From Ophiura sarsii (taxonomy: Eukaryota > Echinodermata > Ophiuroidea > Amphilepidida > Ophiuridae), in the NCBI GenBank assembly GCA_035610835.1, contig CM069455.1, forward strand, positions 23,044,264-23,108,263: 64,000 nt of DNA, in the 5' to 3' direction. The notes under the pieces are model-generated. The model saw only the letters and a list, made by a program, of their open reading frames with translations, searched no databases and was not told the DNA's origin. Numbering within the stretch: position 1 is the stretch's first letter; every line of letters starts with the position of its first letter. The position numbers and the translations under genes were made by a program. Positions 43,245-54,475 of the stretch are shown here, one piece after another.

Positions 43245-43435
43245 GCATGTCTCCCTGCCCGCCTTTCTTTGTCTTTTTCCTTTTTTTCTCCTTTTTTCCC
43301 CTTTTTTCTTTCTTTTTTCCCCCTTTTTTCCTTTTTTTTTTGGTAGATGTGAAAAATCAGGGGGGATGATTACATTGACCATCCCCCCAGGTCAAAAAGT
43401 GGGGGGGGGGGGGGGGGGGGGGGATATATCCCCCC
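43245..43435. repeat. Pyrimidine-rich and poly-G low-complexity tract
   Basis: A run of CTTTTTTC-type repeats (43260-43340) is followed by a G-run at about 43401-43423. Reading frames here are compositional artefacts. G-runs like this often mark uncertain length in assemblies. Confidence 0.85.
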
Positions 43436-43914
43436 CTCGGGGTTTCCACCCTTGGGCAGTTGGTTAACCACCTTTGGCAGTAATTCACCACATTTTAGCC
43501 TATTAATTTCTAAATGGAAAATTTCTGCCCCTAAGATTTTACAGACATAATGAAAAACATGGGAATTCTGATATCAAAATATCTTGATGTGAAAAAAAAA
43601 TCATAGCCAAAAAAGGTGATCAGAGCATATACACCTGTAATTGGCTTGGTGCATCATAGATCAGGCATCTGCAAATAATGGTGCGCGCCAGTTGTGGTGC
43701 TTGGCAGGATTCCAAGTGGTGCTTGGCAGGGTTCCAAGTGGTGCATGAGCACACTTACGGTTACGCTCCCTCGCTCGTTACCGTGGAATTGCCCATGTGA
43801 TGTTGTGTCACAATCAACCTTTGGGTTTGCCATCGCTTTACTTGAAAAATATGAAACCCCTCCCCGCCCCCCCCCCCCCCAAATCTTATTCAAGCGAGAT
43901 CCGGCAAAATATAC

Positions 43915-44154
43915 CTGCAACTACATTGACGTTGAATGTACACGAAGCGCTGTTACCAGACGCATCTGAAAAAGTATAGGTCACTGGTGTGGTTCCTACA
44001 GCAAAGAATGATCCTGGTGTGTGTGTCCTTGATGTGGTAACAGACCCAGAGTTATCCGTGGCAGTTGGTTCTGTCCAGGTTACGGAAGCTGCTGTACCGG
44101 TGGTAGATACAGTGATGTCATTGATGCAAGAGACAACTGGGGCAATTTCATCAA
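43915..44154 (-). CDS. HYR domain exon 1 of the array (80 codons)
   Basis: The first HYR after the CUB exon and the shortest: DEIAPVVSCINDITVSTTG, AASVTWTEPTATDNSG, TTSRTHTPGSFFAVGTTP, VTYTFSDASGN and SCTFNVNVVA. Two residues are missing in the loop after the first Cys compared with betas. Donor is GTATAT, weaker than usual; acceptor CTTACAG. Confidence 0.93.
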
Positions 44155-44182
44155 CTGTAAGAGATGAATAAAGTGATTGCAA

Positions 44183-44464
44183 TTAAAGGTATATTATGTG
44201 ATCTTTCCATGGAATGCCCTCAACATCGAGAGAAAAAAATTGAAAGCAGATTTTCTTGCAGATTTACATTTCTGATCATAAATCGTACATACATTCCAAG
44301 TTACAGGGCGATACGATTCTTAATTACTTCAAAATCATGGTTTTAGAGTGAAAATAAACTGTCGGATATCCGACAACCTATGTAAATCTGCAAGAAAATC
44401 TACTTTCTAAAAAAATCCTGAATAGAGGGCGCTCTCTGGAAAAGATCACATAATATGCCTTTAA
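44183..44464. mobile_element. 282-bp TIR element (family TTAAAGGCATATTATG)
   Basis: TTAAAGGTATATTATGTGAT at the left mirrors ATCACATAATATGCCTTTAA at the right, with GGAAAAGATC and AGGGCGC motifs near the ends. Inner AATCTGCAAGAAAATC and GCAGATTTTCTTGCAG text is also mirrored. A second copy is at 54163-54475. It lies 28 bases from the exon acceptor at 44154. Confidence 0.75.
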
Positions 44465-44917
44465 CTCCTCAAAACAAGCTCAGATTTTGTTTAATTGCCA
44501 ATTAATCAAATATTTTGTGATACATGTATATTTATATTGTTCGAGTTCGACTGGTGTATATTCATATTGTGTTACATATCGATGGAAAACTGATGTGTTA
44601 TTTATTCCAAAGATATCACATTTGTAGCAATTCTGTGTTTTAATGCTCAGCCACTTGCTTGATACATGGGGTGGTCTCAATTAAAAAATGCCAAACTCAC
44701 CACTATTTTGCGCTCAAAAGACAAACTTTGGCAACTGTTCAAATCACTTCTTGAGTACTTCATCACTTCTTGCCAGACCGACTATAATATGGAATCCACT
44801 TCCGGCAATTGAAGTGCGTAGTAGTTGTCCACTGTTTATTCCGTACGGGATGTCTGGCAAGATATAGCCCTACTTCCTTATGTTACCGGTCCATCAAGAA
44901 TTATCGCAAATGAATGT

Positions 44918-44980
44918 CACATGGACAACACATGCATGCCACATGGACAACACATGCCTGCCACATGGGCAGCACATGGT
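44918..44980. repeat. 22-bp repeat, three copies
   Basis: CACATGGACAACACATGC plus ATGC/CTGC, twice, then a diverged CACATGGGCAGCACATGG. It lies in the intron 40 bases left of the CUB exon donor. Confidence 0.7.
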
Positions 44981-45019
44981 CACCAAATGTGTCCCTATAA
45001 TACTATTTACAATACTTAC

Positions 45020-45397
45020 CAGACCACCTTATACGGAATCCACTTTGCATTATGTTCTTGTCCGTCAGGAAATACAACCATGCCGTGTCAGAGAAGATTG
45101 TGATTGCATTCGGCACATCACTGCCTTCAAAGAAATACTTGTCAACTGGATTAGTGGTGGACGACGCGCCGTTGATCTCGTCAAATGTGAACTCCAGGCC
45201 GGCTCCGACGTACAGCTCATCCTTGTTAAATTCAATCTCAAAGGGACTGTCGAAGGTGAACGTGATCTGGGTGGCTCCCGGGATATAGAGGAGGTAGAGT
45301 GCCCGATGACGATCATCATAGAGGTTTGGGTAGTTGATGGATTCAAAGGAACTTGTGGAACACGCGGAACCGTAGCATGTGGTCAACACCTGGGCAT
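45020..45397 (-). CDS. CUB domain exon (126 codons)
   Basis: Reads QVLTTCYGSACSTSSFESIN, then NYPNLYDDRHRALYLLYIPG, TQITFTFDSPFEIEFNKDEL, YVGAGLEFTFDEI and a C-terminal half ending WLYFLTDKNIMQSGFRIRWS. SINYPNLYDD is the CUB NYP motif, the E-KDELYVG stretch is the CUB C-YD-L-I-G region, and the closing LTDKNIMQSGFRIRW is the standard F-SD-----GF-I-Y end. The C3/C4 disulphide pair of the classic fold is not visible, so this is a two-cysteine-type CUB. Donor GTAAGT, acceptor TTCCAG. Extracellular binding module. Confidence 0.93.
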
Positions 45398-48300
45398 CTG
45401 GAACAAAATGACAAAGTTGAAAGATAAATTATTTTTCTGTTTCTTTCAAATTCAAATTTCAGTTTATACAATGTGTAAAGTGCATTTTCCTTATCTCAAT
45501 TTTAAAACTTTTAAACCCTACCCTCTTCAAATTCGCTCAAATTTGGTTATGGACGTTGCTTTTTGCTCAACATAATTGTTTTGACCAAAACCGTTTAAAA
45601 AGGGCGTGCCATTGCGCAAAAACCATTAATCATATGGAGCTAAAATTTGAAATTTGAGCTCGTTGAGCAAAAGGCACCCCAACAACCAAATATAAGTGAA
45701 TTTGAAGAGGGTAAGGTTCAACTCATTAGGTGATATGACGGGGCACTGATTTGACACGGAATGACCCGGTAATAAAACAGACATCGACAGTCATAAAACA
45801 ATTTAACACTTTCCACGCGGCTGTTGGTTTTACTAATTTATACAAAACAGATTTTTCAGAAACCTTTCTCAAATGTCAAGGTCTATCTGAAGGATTACTG
45901 AACCAATACAAGTCATGTTTGTACTTATAATGTGATCAATAAAATCAAAAATGAATTGTGTTGCACTCAGCGGCTAACCTTAAAATCTCATTTTTTTTAT
46001 TATTACACTAGAAACATGTCAAAACTTACATACCAATTTTCTCTTGACAATAACCATGGCAACTGTAAGGTCTGTCAGTAATATATTTCAGCAAAAGATC
46101 AACTTTATAGCACTTGAGGGCGGGCAGCACAACATTTGTTGTTGGCCTCAAGTCTTTTTTTCTTGTGCAATCTACTACCTATTGTAAGCATCAACGATTA
46201 GCCTAGGCATACAGTTTTATTCCATAATGGAGATTTATGCAAGGCTAATACACTGTTTACATCTCAAAGTTTGATAACACATTTTATTCAAATTTATGAA
46301 ATGATTTGTTACAATATGTACAATGGAGATTTATGCAAGGCTATACTGTTTACATCTCAAAGTTTGATAACACATTTTTATTCAGATTTATGAAATGCTT
46401 TGTTATGTAATGTATTCCTTTAGAACTAGATTATTGTATAACATGAAGACATGAGAGAATGTAAACATTTCATGTTGAAACGTGTTATTTTTAAATTACC
46501 TATATTCATCTACACCGTCAGAATAATCAAAGAGTTATAAGTATGAAAATTTATAGAGAAAATGTTTCAATTTGAATTAATTCCAAGTTTTGGTCGAACA
46601 CCAACAAGGTCAACCATGGTTATAATGTGCAAGGGTGTGGGTCAAGGGTATGGAAATACAGGGTGGACAAATAACCATCACTCCAGCCTTGCTACATGTA
46701 GGTTTCCCATATCCATAATTTTCTGGAAGGTCAATCCATTCTCCCTTGAAAGTGATTCATACACTCTATGAGTGTCAAACCAATCAGAAAGCAAGAAACT
46801 AAAATAGGCGGAGTGCATTGAAAGTGTCTAATAACTCCGCGTGTGCGCCATTCAATGAGCACACCGTGCGCTTTGTTTTGATTCGTTGGTCAGGAATCGT
46901 GTGTTCGCCAATTTTCACTGCGGGTGTTAGCACACTTGTTACTTGTTCGTTTTTACTAGATCAAAATTATGCTTAATTTGTGAATTTTGATTTGTATAGT
47001 GTCGTGTATGAATTAGGTCAATACATGGGTATGTCTTGTTTCTCGAAAAATCAATGCACTTGCGCAAATGTTGATATGCTCACAATAGCACTCCCCTGCA
47101 GAATTGTGCCATCATTCACATATCAACATCAGTGTGCGTGCATTGATTTGTCTAATTTCTCTCGAAACAACACACACATTTATTGACCTATAACCATTAC
47201 GACCACTGACCTTATCTTACTCTAGAGCCCAAAGTTTTCTGTCCACACAGGATAAGTATTTCTTTGATGGCATATTTTGAGTTGTTAGACCAAGACAAAC
47301 AGTCCAGGCCTGAAAAAAGTGGCAAATTGGGAAGCCTTGATTGGCAATTGGGGCATTTGGAAGGACATTTGAGCAATTGGAGGATAATTTTGCTCTTCCA
47401 TTAAGAAATGCATTTATAAGACATGGTGGGAAATTTTCTATTACGAGGGAAATTTGAGTTAGCTTGCTGGGAATTCAACATTTTTCCAGGCCTGGGCAAA
47501 CACAAAATATTTGGTGTGTTTGTTTAATTGAAAATATTAGAAACAAAAACATGAAATTCGACTTTCTCTTTTGAAACTTTGGGCTCTACAGACTCCCTAA
47601 TAGTTGACCGTGATCCATAGTTTTGACTTGAGCACATTCACAAACACAAAACAAAAATAGAGTTAAGTCAGTTCCAAATTGGTGAACCTGTTGACAGCAG
47701 TCAGTAGGGAGGTCACGCTGCATGTCATATTTTGTTATACGCAAGAAAACAATGGAGTATCAGTGACTGCAATATTTGCTAGATATAGCTTCGGAAAATG
47801 GTCTATTTGGGCATCTCAAAAACTGAGAAACGTGCTAAAAATCAGGTAGAATTTTAGAGGAGGGTCAATAACATCTGCAGATCGGTAAAACGTATAGTAT
47901 TAAACACGTTTTGTGACCAAATTTATGTCGTAAAATGTTGGAAAATTCACATTTTGAAAATCTGTGGTCTTCGAAATTACAGGAATCCTAACTCATTCTA
48001 AACTCACCAAATCATGAAATGAACCCTCGTCTAAAAAAAATTCTGTGTACGTATTGCTCTATCTGCTTGGAGATAGCGAAGACCACGGAAACTTCATAGC
48101 TTCATACCACGGAATGAAATCCGCTATTAGGCGCCATAGACATTACATGGCGAACATCGTACAGATTTGCACTGCAGTCCTCTGTGTAGGGAGTTTTGAC
48201 AATAGCAAGGTCGTTCGACTATTGTGTTTGTGCATGTTTGTGACTACTGACCCCGTTTAACAATCTTCATAGCTTTCATATAGGGCTTGGGTGACCTAAC

Positions 48301-48946
48301 TATTGACTGACAGCAGCGAAGGAAATCAGAAAAGCGTGGGTGTGTAGAACGCTTGCACACAATATGGTGCATTGTGAATCATATGTGTGACACTTGTGTA
48401 CATTGCCAAAATAGCGCGCGTACGCTAGGATTACTTTTGCGCATGCCGCATGGATCAGATATTTTTCACCAATTTCGATTTGATTAATCTATATATTACT
48501 CCACCACATTGTGTAATGGTTTGCCAAGCCAATTTGCCAACCCATGCTGCCCCAGTATAAAAAGTGACCCATCCCTTATCTGACAGTTGTACATAGTATT
48601 GATCTGTGATTCTGCGTACATGTATATTCACACACAATTTGGTTGTCCCACCACATGAAGTATGGTGTCAATCTATTGCTACCACCCCCACCCCTGTCAT
48701 AAAAAGTGACAACTCCCTAACCTGCAAAAGTTGTACAATGATGACCCAGTATTGACTTGTGTACTGTACACTCACACATAATTTGGTTTCCATAATATGT
48801 GGTTGGGTTGTCCCAACACATGAAATGTACCATGTCAATCTATTGCCAGCCCCCCCCCCTTCCCCACTGTCATAACAACGACTACTCCTTTTTTACCTGT
48901 AACACTACCACCCCCCACTTACACCACTGTCATAAAATTGACTTAC
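45398..48946. other. 3.5-kb intron, mostly unannotated
   Basis: No exon was found. Two copies of about 85 bases (AATGGAGATTTATGCAAGGC through TTTATGAAATG) lie at about 46227-46305 and 46322-46400. GAAAATGGTCTATTTGGGC near 47795 is mirrored by AAATAGACCATTTTCCGAAG near 62226, a dispersed repeat. A C-rich tract sits at 48850-48870. Confidence 0.5.
48470..48850 (-). pseudogene. Decayed partial copies of the EGF exon
   Basis: Two segments, about 48585-48685 and 48722-48850, match the donor half of the EGF exon plus its flank: GTTGTACA, TTGACTTGTGT, CACACA(C/T)AATTTGGTT and GTTGTCCCACCACAT. A weaker third trace is near 48495-48545. Short indels in the stretch for CECTQVN break the frame and the N-terminal cysteines are missing. 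They are tandem remnants, about 140-190 bases apart. Confidence 0.65.
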
Positions 48947-49075
48947 CTGAAACAGTTGTACAATCATGACCCATAGTGTTGACTTGTGTGCATTCACACA
49001 CAAAGCTTGGTTGTCCCACCACATTTCTGTTATAGCATGTTAATCCATCAGAGCACTGGTTCACGGCACACAACT
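48947..49075 (-). CDS. EGF-like domain exon (43 codons)
   Basis: Reads LCAVNQCSDGLTCYNRNVVG, then QPSFVCECTQVNTMGHDCTT and VSG. Six cysteines occur in C-x4-C-x5-C-x12-C-x1-C-x9-C order, the EGF pattern with the C-x-C near the end. It lacks the D-x-D/N-E calcium signature. Acceptor TTTTACAG, donor GTAAGT, phase 1-1 like all others. It is the furthest upstream exon I can support. Confidence 0.88.
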
Positions 49076-51553
49076 CTGTAAAAGAATATAAATTGGTCAA
49101 AGTTAATAAAAACACTGTTGGATACTTCCACTTATAAATCATAATTAATTGGGCCAATTACGCATTTTATAAACAACCTGTTTTTGGTGGTAACTGCTGT
49201 CCATCGATCATGTGACATGATCAAGCGGAATGAGTCAGATGTCGGGAATATTGATTTTGAGTTATATAGGTGGAAAATTCTTTAAGGATTTACTTTGTTT
49301 TCTCAGTTGGTAAATTGTATGTAACTTTAACTAGAAGTTTGATTTTAGTGGGGTTTGGACCATGATACTGTAGCATTTTTCCTGCTTTTAAATGATGGAC
49401 TAGTATCAAAATTTAAAACTGACCGGGGGTGGGGCACTCATGTACAAAAGTTGTAATCATCCGTTTGAATCCACTCTGAAAAACTACCCTTAACACGGAT
49501 TCTCAAAAGAGGAAAAAGTGACCCTTAATAATAGCCAAAGATACAGGTCCTCAAGATGGAGTTCAGACAGAAAAAGAATGTATGAAATAATTGTGTCAAC
49601 AGTTTTGTTAGTAAATGTGATGCAATCTGTGAAAACCCGCCACATGGCGGCATTTTTCATATTGGAGATATTTATATCATAAACTAAAACAGTGCTGATT
49701 ACAGAACTGTTTCGATCATTTTTCTACAATCACTACAAAAAAAAGTTATGAGTGAATGATGATTGTGATGTCATAAAAAGCTACAACTACAAGAAATCAT
49801 GAAAACAGGCCAAAAAAGATACATAATTCAATAGAATAACATTATAAGGGGTCACACTACTAAATAGAGCTCCATAGGGATATGTACAAAAACACTGATA
49901 TAAAACTCTGTGTTAGACCATTAAATTGCGAAATTGGACCTTGTACATGTAGAGTGATTTTTTCTGAAAGATGATCACATTTTCTCACCAAAAAGTGAAA
50001 CAAAATACGCCCATGGAGTTGACTACCTCTCTGACGAGCTTGGAAATGCCGCCGTAATCGTCAATGTTTCCAGTAAAAAACACAAATTTGAAAGATCTCT
50101 CAAAATTTACCTAGATGATATTCACAGTTTATAGTCAGGGTGCATGTACAATGTAGGTGATGTCCCATTAATCATAATTAATCAAAAATCATAGGCATTT
50201 ACGCAATTGTATTACCGTCAAGTTTTTTTAATTGAGGATTTTGCCATGCATATTTTCCGATTCTAGCTTTAAACACCGCCCTTAAGGGTAGGGGATACCC
50301 CATTTAGTGTAGTGCACCCATAAGGTTAATAATAAAAGTGACTTAAGTTTTTGATGGTGATTTTTTTTTTTTAATAATTCTTTTTTTGTGACATCCGACG
50401 GGTTTTCACGGATCGCATCACAAATTTGTCCAGGCCTAACCATTTTGGGCTACATTTGACAATGACACATGACTATCGGCCCACCCTTAGCGCGGATTCA
50501 GGTTGAAAAAGACGCCCTTAATTATTCTCTGAAATTGGCGATTTTGATACCCTTAGCACGAGCCCGCGTTGTGGTCGAATAAAGCACCCTAAATCACGTT
50601 TTTGTTCACATGAATAACATTATACCGGACAGTCCCGGCCCCCGGGTACCTGGTCATCTACGGGGCACGCTTCGGCAGTTACGGTGATCGATTTATGTGA
50701 AAAAATGTGTGTAACAAATTGTCAAATTCCTACCGTTCATTAAAAATGATAAACTGTTATATAGTATAATAGTATAAAACTGCTATACACTTTTAGATTG
50801 TATAGCAAACTCCTCAAAGTGTTGAGCATTTAACGACGTGACACTGGGTAAATCGAACACTGCTCATCGGGATAGGGCAGGGATTTGTGCAGTTAGGCAT
50901 TCCCCAGTTGGCGGGGAATAAAAGGAATTTGTACGCGTTTACGGCCGTGCCTCATTTCGTAGCATAAATAGAATTAACATGGTTTTACACACCTTGTTAA
51001 GGCAGTTTACAGTGTTCCCAACTGTAGTGTACACTTACTAAGTGACTTAGTGCAATGAACACAATAGTATGGAAATACTTATAGTTTAAGTTATACTTTT
51101 ATATTATGATAAAAATCAAACAATGTTGAAAATTCCGTATTGTCATTGTCTGTTGTCATTATAATTTAATCTTCAATCTTTTCTTACTATAATTTGTTTC
51201 ATTCAGCCATCATATATCATCATTCAGCGCTTGTGTCACTGTGCTAGCTAGTGATAGCATAATAGTGCTATAAAGCTTAACAAACATGTATGTTAATAAA
51301 AAGCTATTAAGTTATAACGCACGGTTGTTCGAAATATCGCGGAACTTACATACCCAACCTGCAGTTTTATGCCTTTCTGGATCATTTCAGTCATAGTCAA
51401 GCACTTAACATAGACATTCTTCTTTGTTTAATGATGAAAAGGATTCTCAAATGATTTTTTAGTCGCCAATGAAGATTTGAACATTTTAAAAGAATATTCT
51501 TTTAAAATTCCTACAGATTAACGCTAAACACAGCCCGTAGGCTGCTTGCTGCT
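49076..51553. other. Upstream intron or 5' flank, no recognised gene
   Basis: No exon is seen. CCCTTAACACGGATTCTC-type text near 49490 and CCCTTAGCGCGGATTCAG near 50488 are related, each followed by GA-rich text and CCCTTAAT, suggesting copies of one repeat. No promoter can be assigned. Confidence 0.4.
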
Positions 51554-52033
51554 CAGGGGGCACACCACTAAATACCTCCCCCATTGAAATACACGCGTTT
51601 CGGCCCTTTTTCAAGACCGTATTTTTACCCCACGTAACAATGATGGAAGTTTTTATTTCACATGAATGTATTAGATATGTCTTGAATTTTATTTTAAACT
51701 TGATTTTTCTTGACCCATCTAGATGACATTTTTCGCTACGGGCACCTAAACAGCGCCCTCACCATTTTAAACCGATATTTTCGCTTCCTCACCGGTTCCG
51801 GCAACGATATCCTTCCGCAGCCTAGGCTCCCGTGCGTATTCGATTCCGACGATTTTTGACCACATTAGCAATGCTGAGGTTCTATTCTATCTTTTCCATA
51901 AAAAATAAGCAAGATTTACTTCTATTTGCTTCCCCTGGGACGATGATCAAATTGATATAGGTACTATTTCTCCCCGTATTTCTCCGAACCATACACCACT
52001 CAAACGCGCAAGGATTTAGTGTAGTGCCCCCTC
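51554..52033. mobile_element. TIR element of about 480 bp
   Basis: CAGGGGGCACACCACTAAAT at the left mirrors ATTTAGTGTAGTGCCCCCTC at the right. The right-end motif CATTTAGTGTAGTGCACCC recurs alone near 50310. Non-coding. Confidence 0.6.
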
Positions 52034-52189
52034 AGGGAAAATGAAGAGCGCCATCTATTTGGATTTGTGCGTGCTCTTCGCTGCTGTCTTCAAAAGATAG
52101 CAGCAAAGCAAAAACACGGGTAAAGTTTTATTAACTCCTGGTGGTAGCGAGGGGAAATGCCTGTCATGCTAGTGATTCTTTTTAAAAAT

Positions 52190-52336
52190 ATAGCTTCAAT
52201 GGTTTGTTTAATTTAGTTGGTCTTTTTGGAGAATTCATGATCAACTCCTTTTTTCCTTTTTTTTAAAGTATTTGCTTCAATGGTTTGTTAAATTTGTTTG
52301 GTCTTTTTGGAGAATTCATGATCAACTTCTTTTTGA
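52190..52336. repeat. Direct repeat of about 65 bp, two copies
   Basis: TTCAATGGTTTGTT, then TTGGTCTTTTTGGAGAATTC and ATGATCAACT occur at about 52192-52254 and 52270-52336 with a few changes. Confidence 0.8.
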
Positions 52337-52544
52337 CTCGCACTGTTACAGTATACATGTGCTTATATAAGATGACATCCCGTCTCTGAGACTGCTTTGA
52401 AAAGGTATGGTCTATCTCTTTATTTTACTGCCGCCTTGACGAATTTTCCCAGATTTATGGAGGGGCGGGTGTGGCATGTAGCAACTTGTTCTGTAAAGAC
52501 ATAGTTAACAGAGAGGCGCAATATCCATGGAATGCAGTGGACAA

Positions 52545-52746
52545 GTACCTTGGAATTTGGAACAGATTAAATTTCACAGAATTTGGGGAAATGCACATAT
52601 ATCCCGTTTGGAATATTAATCAATTTGAATTGTTATGGCTAACAATGCGTTCTTATTGTGCATATCAATAAATATATACATTTTTGCACATTAACTGTTT
52701 TAAAAAAATTGGTAAATTCTGGACCTGAATATTTTGACTCGCCCTG
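52545..52746. mobile_element. Left-truncated copy of MITE family CAGGGCGAG
   Basis: GGAAATGCACATAT, ATGGCTAACAATGCGTTC and the terminal CCTGAATATTTTGACTCGCC correspond to 16370-16523. The left end is not found. Confidence 0.65.
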
Positions 52747-53941
52747 TTTACACAGGCATATAAGTGGGAGTTGTCATCGAGTTATAAACCAATGCAGACG
52801 AGCTGGCTGGGCAGGTAGGTACTAGTATTTCATCAATAAAAATAACCCATATTTGATAATCAAATCAAATAATTCAAGATCGGATAAGGGGCTGTCATAG
52901 CTCGAATAATTCGTATCACAAATGTGGCGAATGCCTCAAATCCGCTGATTTGGTCTCGAGAAGAAGAAAAAAACCCACCCCTAAGGTAAATAATTGGGCC
53001 TATGCACCATACCCGAATCCCCGATAGTTCTTACTACTGTAATCATTATAATGACAATTGAATTATTTATATAAATTAGGAGGCCAATGAACCATTTCCG
53101 ATCAACCTGTATTAATTAAATATTATTATATTGCAAGTCTATTGTACCATTTCGAAATCCCGGAGTTCACGACGAAATGAGGCCGTTAGTACATGCATAC
53201 CCCATCACCCACGAATGGCTATTGAATAGTGTGTAGCTGATAATTTCGACCGATCGATATTAGAATATCAAAAATATCGATGGTTTTGGTCGATCAGCTA
53301 TGACTATGAGGGCATGACATCCGATTTTGTGATGTAGTGCTACACAGGTCCTTGTACTTGTTGCACCATACCGTATTGATTATTAAATCCCACGCAAATA
53401 TCTATCATTGGTCCCGGGTCATTGGGTGGCACATACATAAGCAAATGGTATCAAATATTCATGCAAGGCTTAAGCCTCGAGGCATATTTGCGAGGAAACT
53501 TTATTTATAGGCCGCGCAGTCATGACGCTTAAACTATGGCATTAGGCCCAACTTGTTTTAGGGATTGCAACGAATTTTTATATTAAACGTGTTATAAAAT
53601 AGGCAATTTTAATTTAGGAATGCACAAATTGTTGAAGGGGAACCACTCTGACATGTCTGAGGAAATGACAATTAACATTATGAGGGAAATTAATGCAGGC
53701 TATAATATATAATCTAATGAAATTTCTTAAAGGAAGATGCACACTAGTGTTGAAGATTTATTTTTCTCATAAAATGTATCATAATTGAGGGCGCAGATTC
53801 CAACATAACTGAATAAACCTTTAAATAAGCCGGATATAAGGCATGCTCATCTCGGGCAGATATCACTTGCAATCCTTAACTTGTTTTAAAATTCAAGTTC
53901 AATCCTTTTTAGAACCGTTTTCGACCTTGGAAAGATTTTTG
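52747..53941. other. No recognised feature
   Basis: AT-rich sequence. ATCGATATTAGAATATCA-type text near 53250 is palindromic on a small scale. No exon, tRNA or long repeat is seen. Confidence 0.4.
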
Positions 53942-54051
53942 TTTACACTCTTAAAACGACGGGGTCCAAATTTGACCCTGCGTTTAGTTTGGGTGCATGT
54001 TGACGCCGTCCGTCCTTAGTTAAAATGACCCAGTCGTTTTGAGAGTGTAAA
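53942..54051. mobile_element. 110-bp MITE
   Basis: TTTACACTCTTAAAACGACG at the left mirrors CGTTTTGAGAGTGTAAA at the right, extending through GGGTC/GACCC. Non-coding. Confidence 0.7.
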
Positions 54052-54162
54052 AATGTGTTGCTATAGTATTAGAACCGTTTCGCTTAGATTGTATCACTTA
54101 TTTTATAACCCGAGTTTTAATGCAAAAATGTCGTCACAATATTTTTAGAAGATACGAACTTA

Positions 54163-54475
54163 CAAGGCATATTATGTGATATTTTCCAGGGGGCGCCCTC
54201 TACCCATGATTTATTTTAGAAAGTAGATTTTCTTGCAGATTTACATTTCTTGAGTGAAAATAGGGTTAAAATAAACTGTTCACTAGCGAACAATCTATTT
54301 TCAACCCTTAAAAATCCATGATTGTGAAGTAATTAGGAATCGTATCGCTCCGTTACTCACTGAACATATTTATGATTTATGATCAGAAATGTAAATCTAC
54401 AAGAACATCTACTTTTCAAAAAAAAATCATGGGTAGAGGGGCGCCACCTGGAAAAGATCACATAAAATGCCTTTA
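54163..54475. mobile_element. Second copy of TIR family TTAAAGGCATATTATG
   Basis: AAGGCATATTATGTGATATT at the left mirrors ATCACATAAAATGCCTT at the right, with GGGGGCGCCCTCTACCCATGA also mirrored just inside. The core is mirrored too (CAAGAAATGTAAATCTGC against GAAATGTAAATCTACAAG). It matches the element at 44183-44464. Confidence 0.75.

Larger units (their letters stand above)
427..49075 (-). other. Multi-exon gene for a HYR/CUB/EGF extracellular protein (partial at both ends)
   Basis: Twenty-six minus-strand exons are all symmetric phase 1-1, each begins after an AG acceptor and ends before a GT donor, and together they read 2250 codons without a stop. Order from the N-terminal side is EGF-like, CUB, then 24 HYR modules. 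HYR domains are immunoglobulin-like folds known from sea urchin hyalin and from complement-like and matrix proteins; they act outside the cell in adhesion. CUB and EGF modules support a secreted protein. No signal peptide, initiator Met, stop codon or poly(A) signal is visible, so the model is internal only. It could be one gene or, less likely, adjoining paralogues spliced separately; transcript data would decide. Uniform exon phase means any exon could be skipped, duplicated or lost without a frameshift. Confidence 0.85.

Noticed and set aside
43163..43467. Phe-rich and Lys-rich reading frames
   Set aside because: Compositional artefacts of the pyrimidine and poly-G tracts.
44880..45575. 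231-codon plus-strand reading frame, the longest in the window
   Set aside because: It lies antisense to the CUB exon and runs through its introns. The minus strand gives a clear CUB domain with splice sites, the plus strand no domain.
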